The translations under genes were made by a program, and so were the position numbers. 64,000 bases of DNA from Diplolepis rosae (lineage: Eukaryota > Arthropoda > Insecta > Hymenoptera > Diplolepididae). Positions within the stretch are counted from its first letter, which is position 1. Every line of letters starts with the position of its first letter. The stretch spans positions 8,400,001-8,464,000 of the forward strand of contig JAPYXD010000466.1 of the NCBI GenBank assembly GCA_030998225.1. Direction: 5' to 3'. The notes beneath the pieces were generated by a model. The model saw only the letters and a program-made list of their open reading frames with translations, was not told the DNA's origin and made no database searches. Below, in pieces: positions 44,988 to 56,892 of this stretch.

Positions 44988-45030
44988 CCCGTGCGGAAAT
45001 TGCCTTATTTTGCCTTATTTAAAAAAAGGC
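44988..45030 (+). mobile_element. Single end of the CCCGTG-ended family
   Basis: After a TA-type flank the sequence reads CCCGTGCGGAAATTGCCTTA, close to the CCCGTGTAGAAATTGCCCTA end of the two full copies, followed by a similar CTTATT stretch. The partner end was not found, so this is a fragment or a diverged relative. Confidence 0.45.
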
Positions 45031-46503
45031 TCGAACCAGGTCGGGGGAGGCTGCCTGATCAACAAATTTATGTAACGGTCCTGATAAGGTCCGTATACGG
45101 CCCGAATTATCTACCTTTATTATTAACTAAGGCAGCTTGAAGTATACCGTATTTACGGTACATATTTTCATGGAGTACTCGAAAAATAATTCCGAGAAAC
45201 AGAAGAATATTTTAAAGGATTGGCTGAACGGTTATGAGAACGATTTCGTGCACAACTGCGTGAATAAATCCGTCGACATTTAGGAGAATAAGTGGGGAAA
45301 GAGTCCTAATTAGATTCTGAATCTGATCTGAAGTAATGTTTTCTTTATTTTTCCCTTAAGTTGTTTCATTTTATAAATTACGTCTTCGAATTTATTCCCA
45401 CCCTGTGAATGTTTTCTTCTTCTTGATTTTCCCATTTTGAATCTCAAATTTCTATAATTTCTTAAAAGTAAAAACTAATATGATGATAGGAGAGGAGTAG
45501 AAATTTTGTTTTTTACCTCTAAATATGTTGTGACAAAAGTATAAAGTAGGGAAAATGCAAAATAGTAATTTCGAGAACGTGGCACAAAGCATAATTTATA
45601 AACTAACTAAATGAAAAAATCATTATTCCAATTGTTGACAAAACTGCAAAACAATTTCCCTTAATCTTAAACATTTTAATCAAATTTAAAGTACAAATAA
45701 TTGTTGTTTTTAAGGTTCATATAGAATAAAAAAACCTAGCTATTTATGAGATATTGGATTTCTTGATAGGACAATTTTTTTATCTGGAAGGTTAAAGAAA
45801 TATAGTTACAAAATTGAGGAAGAAGTGCAAATAGGCGATATCCAAGTTAGAAGCCTCTTGTTGGGTTTGCAAGCTTATCGCGTCATTTAAATCCAAGTTT
45901 ACAGTCCTTCTGAGAGAGATGGTAGGAAGGAAAACCAACCGAGAATAAATAGTTAGAATGTCAGGGTGCTGGACTAATTAAATACTACAAGTACTGTTTA
46001 CCAGTTTTACTCCTGGGTGCAAACTCCCATGCTGTGGGTGAGCAACGGCGATGGGTGGCGATGGGTGGTGAAAGTGGTGAAAGGAGTAGGCGAAGCGAGA
46101 AGAAATTACCAAGCAGACCAAGCAAAATTCTAAACATTAAATGAGACCGAGCTGAGTGCCACTGCAAATTAAATTGCTCTGGAACTGACACTATAACCAT
46201 AACGATCCTTCCTCATCTTTCCAATCGCTTTTTCTCCCACTTTCTATTTTCTCTCATTTTTTCACAAAATTTAAGGGACCATTGTTACCAGATTTCATTC
46301 CAGAAAACCCGTGATACCAATGCTTAGTAGTAGGGTAGGGGGAATTATCCGCAAATCTATATAAATCCGTATAACCTAAGTTCCTATAGGAAAATAAACG
46401 ATTTGAAAATGATTTAAAGCAGTTAACCCTTTGCGCTCAAGGCCTTTTTCGCTTGGGTGAACCATTTATTTTTATATTTGTTTTATCTTTAAATCTGAAA
46501 GAA
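45031..46503. other. AT-rich spacer
   Basis: GGCCCGAATT / TCGAACC words near 45010-45120 may be another fragment of the TTCGAA repeat. The remainder, including a - strand open frame at 45985-46200, has no recognisable content. Confidence 0.3.
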
Positions 46504-48396
46504 CTCTCTAAACCTGAATCAGTGAAATAGTCACTGATTATATCAGTGAAAATGTTTCGACTGGTGAATCAGTGCCCTGCTTTGATTTCACTGAGGAATC
46601 AATGAATGCGCCACGTGAACATAACTTTTGAATTCGCGAATTCAAAAGCTTCATCTACACGTTACTGCCTTATCGACCATTAAAAAGAGGTTAGATTTTC
46701 GACGCGTGCGATAAAATTATCGTGAATGTGCTTTGGTGATTGCACTAAGAAAAATATATCTTAGTTTCTTCTTTTTTTAGGCGAAATTCTCTCATAATTT
46801 ATGGTATTTTAACCCCAGAAAATCCTTATAGAACATTTTCCTAATTTTTATCCGACTTTACGTACCATCGGAAATTGTGCTATAAAATAGGGGGCTTCTT
46901 CCGAAAAAACATCATACAATTCCCTACTCGAATGTCTAATTAAGACCTTTTCAAAACAGTAAAATATCACTGTTTTGATTCTGAAATTTTTACTGTTTTT
47001 TATCGGATTTTTACCGTGAATGGAACACTAAAAAGTTCATATAAATTTGTCTGAATTTTTCTTTTTTTTTATCGGACTTTTTTCGATGCAAAAAAAAAAA
47101 GAAAAAATTTCTTTTCCCTTTTATCGATCTTTTTGTCCTTCTTCCCTCTTCTCTTTTCACGTTTCTACCTTCATATTTCTACTTATCATTGACAACCTGT
47201 GTGAAAGGAAAAATTATTCAGACTCTTATTATCATGCACAATTATGAAACAATTTTAGTTATTATATTAGGCAATGTAAACATTTATGTAGTAAAGCTGA
47301 AGAAATCTGAAAATAATTCTGCTCCAACCTGGTTTCGAACTCGCGCACTCGTGGTCCGTAGGCTAGAACGTAGACCGCTGACCTGTGAAATCATTGCAAC
47401 GGCACTTGTCAAATGACTTTATTTAATAACTAACTGGAAAGACCAATTAGAAAAATCATATTATCAAATCGGAAAACTGGAAAAAAATACAATACGTTTC
47501 AAAACGTTTTTAAATGTTTTGTCTTGGGAAACTCGAAAATCAAGCTTAAAATCAATGACAATCGTAACCGATGCGCTTCTTGGATAATAATGTGAAGCGC
47601 GTCATTCAATTTTTCATGATGTTTCATTAAAAAGAAATAAAAAATATTGAAAAATATCAACCATGCCGTAAATATGCAGATGGTCCTTGGTAATTAAAAA
47701 CTTTAAAAAGTCACTTTTTTAAAATTACAATTTTATAACATTAGTGACATGCACTCAAGTAAACTGCTCAGGTGAGTACACCGCACACTAATGCACGGAG
47801 TCGTGTATAGTTGATGCCATCAGTCCAAGAAAAAATAGTAAAATCTGCCTTCAACTTGAGGTTTTTATTCCCATAATTTATCGGAAAGCTGAGGGACCCT
47901 AGAAAGTCCCATAATTTGTCGGACTTTTTTTAGAATCAGTTACTGTACATATTTTCTTTAAGTCGCGTACTATTTCCTTCCAAATTTGAATAACAACTTT
48001 CCTATAAAATGACGTAAATACTTTCATTTTTATTCTCTTATTTTACTTTCGCAATAGTATATACTTTTTTTAAATTAACAAATTTTCCTATTTTTTATCC
48101 CCTGAGCTAGAATTCCTATAAAAAAAGGAAAAATTTATATATTTTTTTCTCTGTCTGTAAATGTTTTTTGCAATCACGTATAATTATCAGGAGAATCAAA
48201 AGTATTCTGTTCTCCCATATATTGCTAATTTGATTATTCCCACCTGAAGATTTCACTGATTCAATAACTGAGTTCAATCTATTTCACTGGTTCATCAGTC
48301 GAATTTTACTGATTCTTAGTGAAAGATTTATAGCTGCTGCCATCAGTGAATAGTCACTAAAAATCAGTGGCCGTTCACTGTTTCAGGTTTAGAGAG
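46504..48396. mobile_element. CTCTCTAAACCTGAATCAGTGA-ended inverted-repeat element (1.9 kb)
   Basis: The left end CTCTCTAAACCTGAATCAGT and right end (inverse of CTCTCTAAACCTGAAACAGT) bound 1893 bp; CAGTGA/TCACTG motifs fill both subterminal regions. Outside the tips TTAACCCTTTGCGCTC and its inverse-like ...GAGTTAACTCTCAAGTGC suggest a larger host repeat. The interior has TTATCGGACTTTTT repeats and a tRNA-like B-box. No transposase frame is seen. Confidence 0.65.
47310..47385 (-). tRNA. Possible tRNA-derived sequence, very degenerate
   Basis: On the - strand GAGTTCGAAACC resembles a B box and loop and CTACGGA resembles an Arg(ACG) anticodon loop; GGTCAGCGGTCTACG could be a D-arm relic. Stems do not pair well. 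It lies inside the 46504-48396 element. Confidence 0.2.
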
Positions 48397-48784
48397 AAAA
48401 ATCCATGTAGCGACCAAGAGTTAACTCTCAAGTGCAAAGTATCAATGTTCCGAACTCACGTAAATCACACTAATTAATCACATTAAGAATGATACGACAT
48501 TTAGAACACATTTAAAAAATCAAATTCCATTTTTTAGTTAAATTAGAGTGAGAGGTCAGTTGTTCTTTTGGATTGGAAAATCAAAATTTTCTTGACTCTA
48601 GCTCTTGGATCAACAGAGTTATTATACTTTCTTTTATAACTTATGATTTATCACAAAAATTTTGATATTGTAATCCAAAACGACAAACTAATAAAAACTG
48701 TCAGAGTATCCAAGCGGAAACAACTGTACCTTTTACTCTATATGAGATACGAAAAGAAGAAGTTAGAGAACAAACTGATTTTCT

Positions 48785-49720
48785 TAAGGCCATGGGCCAT
48801 GCAGGTCACGTAACCAATTCAGTCACTGGCTATCAAATTTTTTCTCCATATATAAAATTTTAAATCAAAATAAATCGGTTAAAATTTAAGAAATGATAAA
48901 TAATATCATGTGATAGGAATTGGGGGAAGCATAGTGCATAAAAATTTTAAATAATTATTAATTTGATTAATAATACCAACTGAATGTCTTGAGTTCTGCT
49001 GCACTGATCTAACACTGTCGGTAATATACTCTACAAATTTGGTAAAATCATTTATTTTTATCAAAATTTTTTTTATCATCATGGATATTCAAAACATAAT
49101 AGACCTGTCTCTGTAATTTTTGATTCATTCCCAAAAATTCCAAGATGATTTTTCATTATCCGTGGAAATGTAGTTACAGAACTGTATAATTGCCGCACGG
49201 AGAAAAATGGAGTGTCAAAATTTAGGTATGTCAATTTTATATTGCAGATAGTACCACGTACTATCTATCATTTTTTCTTGAATGTCAGGGAGACCATAAT
49301 TTTATAGTCTGTTTGAATATCGACAGAATGTCAGGTTTACATTCTGACAGTGTCAACACTTACACTCCGAGATAATCGAGCTAACGCTCCTGAGATGCTC
49401 AGGTTTACATTCCAGGATTCTCATACACTCTGGGAAAGTCAAGCTGAACATCTAGTTTTTACACTTCACAGATAGTACTTTACACCATGTAGAATGTTAT
49501 CCCATAGTTAAAATTCCAATATAATCAGTTTGACACTCCAGATGTTCAATTTGACACTTCATTTTTTTTCGTGCGATAACACTTCAGTTTTAAATACATT
49601 TCAAAATGAAAAAAATTGCAGAATTTTTACTAAAACAAAGTTAACAGATGTTCCTTATTATCTTCTGATACATTTATCAAATTTTGAGCTGGATATTTTA
49701 TAAAAATAAATGTTATCTTA
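48785..49720 (+). repeat. Dispersed repeat, second copy, interrupted by a MITE
   Basis: Same sequence as 16790-17220 up to the TGTATAATTG near 49192, then the 378-bp MITE at 49196-49573, then GATAACACTTCAGTTTTAAA as in the first copy. The first copy supplies the empty site. Confidence 0.72.
49196..49573. mobile_element. MITE with CACGGAGAAAAATGGA-type ends, 2-bp CG duplication
   Basis: CACGGAGAAAAATGGAGTGT at 49196 and the inverse CACGAAAAAAAATGAAGTGT at 49573 bound 378 bp; CG flanks both sides. The related copy of the host repeat at 17190-17205 reads straight through without the insertion, which shows the element is an insertion. Interior repeats of TGACACTC / GAGTGTAA motifs. Confidence 0.82.
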
Positions 49721-50618
49721 CATCGCTGGATTAACATAATTTTTGCCACGTGACCTAGTTGGCCCATGGCTTTGAAAAAAATCTACAAAATTTGTATTCT
49801 AAACATTTTTTCAGAACACATTTTCATTTTTCATTTTTATTTGAAAATCACTGCATTGGAATTAAAAAATTCTATTTTTTAGCCAAACTATGTAATTTAC
49901 GAAAAACATGTTTATAAGTGGAATTATTCTATCAAAAAAGATCTGCAAAGTTGATTAATTCAGATTATTTTTTTTATATGATGTGTAATTTCCATTTCAA
50001 TTTCAAAAATGCTTTACAGATTCCTCTTTTCCAACTAAATTATACGCGTCGCGAAAAACTATTAATAGAAAAAGTTGCTTTCCTAAAAAACTCAAAAAAT
50101 TTAATCTAGGCAAATTTCTAAAATTTTCTTTGAAAAAATTAGACTTAATTTGATCTCGAACAAAGAATGTGATGATAACTAAGTATTTTAGTTATTGTGT
50201 AAGGGCGGAAAATACATATAAAGTGAAAGAATTTTAAGGCACTTTCTTCGTGTGCAAAACAAAACCATTATGTTTGCCCATTTTTCTTTCTTGAAAGTTT
50301 CTGGTCCTTACTCAACCAATTTTGCGCACTTCCAACTAACTTCCGAATAACATACTGAAGAAGTGTATAACATAACTATAGATACTTGACCCTAGGCAAA
50401 CATGTAAGTATGTGTAGCGTGGTCACTACGTGTGTTTCATTTTCTCTCTTGATACTTTTTTTCGGTTTGCTCTCGACGTCGGTTTCGACTAAAACGGATA
50501 TGAAGAGTAAATGTTTCCTCTATTTATATTCCGCTTCCGTTATTTGATATTTATACAATTCAAAGACTATTTTCATTGTCGTTGATGGGTTGATCAATGC
50601 CTGTTAGATTCATAATTA

Positions 50619-50650
50619 CCCGTCCAGAAATTGCCTAATTTGGTACCGAT
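50619..50650 (+). mobile_element. Diverged single end of the CCCGTG-ended family
   Basis: Following TA, the sequence CCCGTCCAGAAATTGCCTAA matches 17 of 20 bases of the family end. No second end is visible nearby; it may be a remnant. Confidence 0.3.
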
Positions 50651-50955
50651 TTGCGATGTAGGCCCAATGAGGCTGGCCACTTTAGGCCGTAGCGTTGAGG
50701 GTTAGTTTTAAAATCAGTCGCTACGATTTTATTATGGCGTTGATACCATTGAAGTTTTACTCATTTTTTGATGTTTTGGCATAAGGTCAGTTTATTTTTA
50801 TTTTCTCCGATTAAAAATTATCAATGTTGGACATAAAAAAAAACCGCAAAAAAGGGAAGGCAAACGTTTTGGCCACATATGGGGGCCCTCTCCAGTGCCA
50901 TAAATTAAAAGATTAATTCTAAATTTGCCTGTAAAAGATTAAAATGTAGGAGATA

Positions 50956-51202
50956 CACGGAAAAATAGTTTAGTAAAATTTATAGAACTGTTTAAAAGTT
51001 GGGGATACAAGCATTTGTGGAACGGATTTCTGCAAAATCCATAGAAGTCTTCAATATAAAATGCAGAACATCAGGAAAAATTATTGAAAGTTCTATATTA
51101 ATTACGAAAAGTTCTATAAATTTTGTAGAACTTTGTTCCGTAAATGCCTGTATCCCCAACTCTTGAACAGTTCTATTACTTTATTGAACTTTTTTTTCCG
51201 TG
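50956..51202. mobile_element. TA-flanked palindromic MITE (247 bp), with empty site in a paralog
   Basis: CACGGAAAAATAGTTTAGTA and its inverse CACGGAAAAAAAAGTTCAAT bound the element; inner parts stay complementary (GTTGGGGATACAAGCATTTG with AATGCCTGTATCCCCAAC). The flank reads AGATA-element-TAATTAAAAT; the first copy of the host element at 10223 reads AGATAATTAAAAT, confirming a TA duplication. Confidence 0.9.
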
Positions 51203-51548
51203 TAATTAAAATAAGGAAAATCATAAAACTCAAAAACTTATCTCATAGCTTGCAATTCAAAATGAAGAAGTCCAGTATGCAACAACACGAATTGAAAAAT
51301 ATGTAGAATTCACTGTATATGAAAAACCGGATAAAATGAAAAAAAAAACTCAGAAATTTGCAATCGAACCAGCTGGAAATTTTTTTAAGAAAAATGCCCA
51401 ATTGGTTTTATTAATGACATAACGCGAACAATTTTCAATTTTGAAAACTTTTCTAGACGACTTTGTTGCCGGAGTCTCTCACCGATCGATCTGAATTGCT
51501 TTAAAAATCGACTCGGGACATGTGGCTTTGCTAACTAACAATTTTTTT

Positions 51549-52390
51549 ACATTCTCATCATGGATGAGAAGATATTAGTTTTATGTAAAAAATGACTTTT
51601 GAAATTTTCATCAAATCTTTATGTTTCGAGACCCCCTGAGTTAGAAAAAACGGTCTTTACGAAAATGTCTGTCTGTCACACTTTATCGGAGCCGGAAAAG
51701 TAAGGACAAATTCGTTAATCAGCCACATCCAACAAAATTGAGAAAACTAGACCATTTTTTGTTTATTTGAAAAAAACTTTTTAAAAAAATCAAAAATTCC
51801 AAGACTGATTTTTGATAGTGCTCATAAATCTGTACTAATTATCTAAATAACATTTTTCGATTAAACCAAAATTAGAAATGTTACAGCATGTTAAAACTTG
51901 AAAAAAGTCAATATCAAAATTCCATTTTCTAGTTAAATTATGCGAGATATGAAAATAAGTTATAATACAAAATTAATTTCTACATTAAGATATACAAATT
52001 TGAATTGCAATATTTTTTCATAAGATATATAATTTTATTTTTAATTTAAGAAAATACTATTGAAAATTGCAAAATTCAATTTTTTTAACAATAATATGTG
52101 TGAAATACGAAAAAAACGTAGGGATGTAAAGTTGTTCATTTTAAAAAGATCTACAATTTTTGTCTCACATAGTTTCTGATAAAACATATATTTTTCGTTT
52201 CGATTCCAAAAAATATGATTAAAATTCAAAAATTCCATTTTTGAAACAAAATATGTGATACGAAATAAGCGTTGAAATGGTAAGTCATTTGCTTAATTAA
52301 AGTTCGCAATTGTTTTTCCTTTTAGAGATATTTGGAATAAAATAAAGTTATTAATAATCATGTAAATTATTAGAAAGTTACAGAAAGTAA
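51549..52390 (+). mobile_element. Helentron-like element (HINE), copy 3, 3'-truncated
   Basis: The 5' end ACATTCTCATCATGGATGAG follows a T-run. Similarity to copies 1 and 2 continues for about 840 bases and stops before the GC-rich 3' part and hairpin. Most of the microsatellite and the region next to it are missing (about 51670-51690). It is inserted into a copy of the hammerhead-bearing element family. Confidence 0.72.
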
Positions 52391-52629
52391 ATTTAATTAG
52401 TTCTGAAAATAGTCAGAACTATAAGATATTCCACCTTTATACTGAAATTATTGCATGTGCCATTTTTTAATTATAATGTGACATGTTTGAGAACATGTCT
52501 GATATTATATTGACCCAAAATTCACAGAATTTTTATTCATTTTTTGTTGTTTTGGCATAGGATCAATCCGATCCGGTCGATAAGTTCTTAAGAAAATTTA
52601 GTTTTATAATTAACTTATAAAGAACAAGT

Positions 52630-53842
52630 TTCAGCGCGCCTAGGGCGCGCGATTCGATCGTCGCGCTTCGCGCTCCGTTCTTTCTGGACCTCGCGCTTCG
52701 CGCTCGGTCTTGTGCTCTTCGCATACATTTGAGTTTATTTCTTATATTTTGATACTGAAGCTCAAACCAATTTTATAATATTAAAGATGATGTAAATTAC
52801 TCATTTTCTCAAATTCACTAAATTTCTTTTTCAATTTAAGTGAAAAAGGAAATTCAATTTACTTAAGGCTCTATCGGCGTTAAGGAACACATTCTCATCA
52901 TGACACTCATGCTTCGCGCTCGATTTTCTGTATACATTTCAGTAACTTTTTAATAAATTACATGATTAAAATAATTTATTTTTTTCCAAATCTCTCAGAA
53001 AGAAAAAACAATCGTAGACTTTATTTAAGGAAACGATTTTGCAGAACAACGCTTATTTCGTATCTCACATATTTTGGTGAAAAAAATCGAATTTTTTCAA
53101 TATTAAAAATCAAAACATAAAATATACATCCTGTCCCGTAATTTCTTTATCAGAATTTTTAGACCTCATTTAGGCAAACAATTTTCCATCTAAATGTTTT
53201 TTTTGCATCTCACATATTTTGTCTAAAAAATGGAATTTTTTCATTTTTATCGTATTTTTTGGAATTGAAACGAAAAATTTATCTTTTATCAGAAACTGTG
53301 TCAGACAAAATTTGTAGATCTTTTTGAAACGAACAACTTTGTATTCTTACGTTTTTTTGGTATTTCCAATATTATTGTTAAAAAATTGAATTTTGGATTT
53401 TCAATAGTTTTTTTTTTAATTAAAAAGAAAAATATGCATCTTATGAAAAAATGTTATGATTCAAATTTGTAGGTCTTTATGTATTCAATAATATTGTCTC
53501 ATAACGTTTTTTCGTATCTCGTATAATTTAACTGGAAAATGGAATTTTGATATTGACTTTTTTCGAATTTGAATATGCTGTAACATTTCTAATTTTGATT
53601 TAATCAAAAAATGTTATTAGGATAATTTTTAGAGATTTATGAGCACTATCAAAAACCAGGATTGGAATTTTTGATTTTTTCAAAAAATTATTTTCAAAAA
53701 CACAAAAGTAGTGCTCCATCCCTCAATTTTGATTGGATGTGGCTGGTTAACGAACTTGTCCTTACTTTTTCGGCTCCGATAAAGTGTACCAAAGCTCAAT
53801 TCAATCTGACAATTCTATCGAGAGTTATGCCGCACACGACCT

Positions 53843-53873
<31 letters not shown>

Positions 53874-53990
53874 CTTTCGTAAAAACCATTTTTTCTGACT
53901 CAGGGGGTCTCAAAACGTAAAGATTTGATGAAAATTTCGAAAGTCATTTTTCACATAAAACCAATACCTTCTCATCCATGATGAGAATGT
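52630..53990 (-). mobile_element. Helentron-like element (HINE), copy 4, lacking the terminal hairpin
   Basis: On the - strand the 5' end is the inverse of GATGAGAATGT at 53980-53990. A long GTCT/AGAC microsatellite lies at 53845-53873. The GC-rich part (GCGCGAAGCGCG repeats) is reached near 52690-52630, where the copy stops short of the GCCCGC hairpin. Sequence identity to copies 2 and 5 looks high by eye, which suggests recent spread. Confidence 0.75.
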
Positions 53991-54255
53991 AAAAATGGAA
54001 AAAATAAAACATATCAAAAAAATTAGAAATTACACATTTAGCAACCTAAATTAATCAAACAAGTTTTGACACGAATTTTAGCATCAGATTAATAGATTTC
54101 TAGGTACCTCTGATACTCTAAAAATTAAAAAAAAGAACCTCTGGCACTGAAAAGGGCCCCCATTTGTGGCCAAAACGTTTGCCCTTTTAACTTTCATAAT
54201 TATGTTCTTGATCTCTTAAAAATCATTTTTTAGAAAAACTGACCCAATGCCAAAT
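53991..54255. mobile_element. Right terminal-repeat fragment of the hammerhead-bearing family
   Basis: After HINE copy 4, sequence GGCACTGAAAAGGGCCCCC at 54143 and GGCCAAAACGTTTGCCC, then CTGACCCAATGCCAAATTA at 54239-54258, match the right terminal repeat of 9894-11285 with mutated ribozyme core. The repeat breaks off before the ACATGTCACT tip. With 52481-52565 as its left end this would be a copy interrupted by the HINE. Confidence 0.55.
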
Positions 54256-55924
54256 TAATTAATGCAAATTAAATATACGCACTGTTCGAAATATTTGAAA
54301 AAAATTATTATATTTAAAAAAATTTTAAATTCTTGAGTTGCATAAGTAATAGAAAACTATATAAAATTTACAATACTTTTAAGCAGATGCATCTTAAAAT
54401 TGCAGAAAAATTACTGAATTTGGCAACATTTTTCTTAAAATTACGAATCTTATCTAACTTTTCTGTCACTTGTAACTGTATAAAGCTTCAATTATCCAGA
54501 AAAAAATGTTTGTTCTTGAAAGTTTCAGAATAATCAGATAAAAGTATTGGAATATTGAGTCAACTAATTTTAATTCAATAATTTTAAATTTACTGAGAAG
54601 TAACTAAATTTGCTTATTTTTGTGTACGTGTGAAAATAAATTTCTGTAAATATTGTAACTAAATTTGCTTAATTTTGTGTACGCGTGAAAATAAATTTCT
54701 GTAAATATTGTAAGTAATCATAATAATTTGATCACCCACTGTACATCACTGAAGAACGTGGATAAAAAAAGGTGCCTTTTCTAATATTCCTCGTAAATTT
54801 GAAGTTGCCTTGATGATGTATACGTTAATGATTTTCTTGAGCGAGATTATTGCACAATAGGGTGGATCGAAAAATAAAAAAACTGATCGGAATCACAATA
54901 ACGGAATGACAACGCAGAGTACCATACTTTAATGGAAATTTGGTCACTCTTCAGATCCAATTTAAGTTTCCAAAAGCCGATGGAAATATTTTTAGTCACT
55001 TATTCCGCGAGTTATAGTGGTGTGAAGTAAAATCTTATTGTACTTTTAAAGGTAAAATCTAATACTATAATATTTATTTCTACAACAGATTGATGAAAAG
55101 TTGGGATATAACGTTATTTTTTCAAATTACTATTTTGGATATTGTATTGTTAAGGTACGAATTCTATTAGTACAATCAATAGAAAGTTGTACTGATTTCT
55201 AACAATACTGTGAATTTTACAAAAGTCAATAGTAATGTATCTTGTGCAAACGGGATTGCCATCGTGTTTTGGAAAAAGCGAAACCGTACTTACATATGGA
55301 ATGTTATGTAAATTTCTATCTCAAATTCGTTTCAGTAAAAAATGCAACCGTTGCACAGTGGGCATTTCTAGCCAAAAAGTTAGAACGAACCAAACAGACG
55401 TTCTCCACTGTATTTTAATACGTACCGTAAATTTTCAAGGAGACATTTTGTGTGCAACAAAAAGTTATCTTGCCTTACCTATTTTGGACACGTGATCAAG
55501 TTGGTCGATGACCTGAACCCGTTTAATCACAAAATGATACAATATCCGACCATTTATCATTTTTATTGTCCTTATAAAAATCGTCCATGGATCTTTATGA
55601 AAATCGGTATAAGAACCTCTACTTTACTCACCCTGGTAGGTCAAGTACATGTTTTTAACCTTCTGTTATTTTCTAGACAGGAATTCATATGAGAACATAC
55701 CTGTGTTTCAAATGACCATGGGAATTTAAAGAGCGAAGTGGTACATTAAACTAATCTAAAAATTACAGAATTTGTATTCATTTCAAACCTGAACTCGAAC
55801 CCGTATCACTACAAACTCGAATTCCTCCCAACGTCCAAACAAAAGTATAATTCAAAATGTGGTTATTTTGGTCCAAATTTGGTCGCGTTTTTTGTATATT
55901 GAGGGTTCGAGCGATTTCGAATTC
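54256..55924. other. AT-rich spacer
   Basis: A direct duplication near 54598-54720 (TAACTAAATTTGCTTAWTTTTGTGTACGYGTG, listed here only as a 61-bp spaced repeat) is visible. Open frames at 55235-55692 overlap in two frames and show no known motif. Confidence 0.4.
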
Positions 55925-56115
55925 TTGAATTGTATTCATTTCTTGTTGTTTTGGCATAGGGTCAGTTTGTTCTTATTTTCTTCATTTAAAAATTATCAAT
56001 AAAAAAGAAGAAAATAAGAAGAAATTGACCCTATGCCAAAACAACAGGAAATTAATACAAATTCTGTAATTTTTGGGTCAATATAATAGCACACATGTTT
56101 TCAAATATGTAACGT
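55925..56115. repeat. Short palindromic derivative of the hammerhead-bearing family
   Basis: TTTTGGCATAGGGTCAGTTTG at 55960 is followed within 70 bases by its inverse, then the ACCCTATGCCAAAACAACAG and TTTGGGTCAATATAATAGCA segments and ACATGTTTTCAAATATGTAAC. The two terminal repeats are joined almost directly, with the ribozyme motif and interior deleted. Confidence 0.6.
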
Positions 56116-56286
56116 TACAATCCAAGAATATTTTAACTGTTATCTTGATCTGCAAAATGATTTTTCAAAAATTTTGTGATAAATGTGCTTTTAAATTGCG
56201 GTTAAATATTCAGTTAGCTTTTGTGAAATACCTTGTAAAATTTACGAATTTAAAATCTTTTTATGGAAAAAGAGTCGCAGTCGACT

Positions 56287-56353
56287 GTGTCAGAATTTGA
56301 GCCCAGGTCTATCGATTGGCGGTCGACTGCTTTTACCACTAAGCTACATACAC
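56287..56353 (-). tRNA. tRNA-Gly(GCC)-like pseudogene or SINE head
   Basis: On the - strand: GTGTATG, TA, a D-arm GCTTAGTGGTAAAAGC with perfect GCTT/AAGC stem, an anticodon arm GTCGA-CCGCCAA-TCGAT with a good 5-bp stem and GCC in the anticodon position, then a weak T-arm (CTGGGCTCAAATTCTGA) and CTGACAC, where four outer acceptor pairs fit. At 67 nt it is short and the T-stem is mostly G-U or mismatched, so it is probably not a working tRNA. Confidence 0.4.
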
Positions 56354-56892
56354 TCTTTAAATCTAAACCAGTTTGAATTTTTAATCACTTCAATCAGTGA
56401 ATGTCTTCTTGCTTTTAAATCAATCAAAAGTGATTGATTTTAAGTTAACTATAATTGATTACACTGGCTGCTAAAAAAATAATTTTTGTTTGCTACAGGG
56501 TATACAAGAACTTTTTTGGGGTAATTTGGGGACGCTGAATCCAAAAATGTCCATCATTTTGCTCAATCAGCTCTTGTTTTTGCAATATTGCAAAAAATTT
56601 TCATTTCAAATATTTTGTACCATTTTGCCAATTTTTATTCGATTACGTTAAAATTGCAGCACAATAAAGAAGGTAGATAAAGCTACAAATTCAGTAAATT
56701 TGATTAAAATTGGACAAAAATTGTTTGTGTAAAAGCGCTTTGAAATTTGATAATTGCCGGATTTTGGCGAAAATATCGAGTTTTGTTCGTTTAAACATGA
56801 TTTTTGAAGGCAATAATAACTTTATGAATGTGTATAATTTAAGGTTTTTTAGTCCAATTAGCACCCATAGTTACTGATTCAGACTTAGAGAG
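56353..56892. mobile_element. Shorter relative of the CTCTCTAAACCTGAATCAGTGA element
   Basis: It starts CTCTTTAAATCTAAACCAGT with ATCAGTGAATG soon after and ends TTACTGATTCAGACTTAGAGAG. About 540 bp, interior unrelated to 46504-48396. Its left tip touches the tRNA-like sequence at 56287-56353. Confidence 0.55.

Larger units (their letters stand above)
50745..52590. mobile_element. Relative of the 9894-11285 element, carrying a small MITE and a HINE
   Basis: The left side repeats TTTTGGCATAAGGTCAGTTT, the GGCACTGGAGAGGG motif (reverse) and the interior landmarks of the first copy (TAGCTTGCAATTCAAAAT, TCCAGTATGCA, ACTTTGTTGCCGGAGTCTC). At 50956 a 247-bp inverted-repeat element is inserted at TA; at 51549 a HINE is inserted in a T-run. 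At 52390-52470 interior sequence resumes, and at 52481 a terminal repeat in left orientation begins, belonging to a second overlapping copy. Confidence 0.6.

Noticed and set aside
53662..53898. Frames reading MEFLIFSKNYFQKHKSSAPS repeated at 20606-20860, 35402-35650 and 53662-53898
   Set aside because: They are translations of the HINE 5' region including its GTCT microsatellite (RQTDRQTD); the frame is not conserved at its ends and is not a gene.
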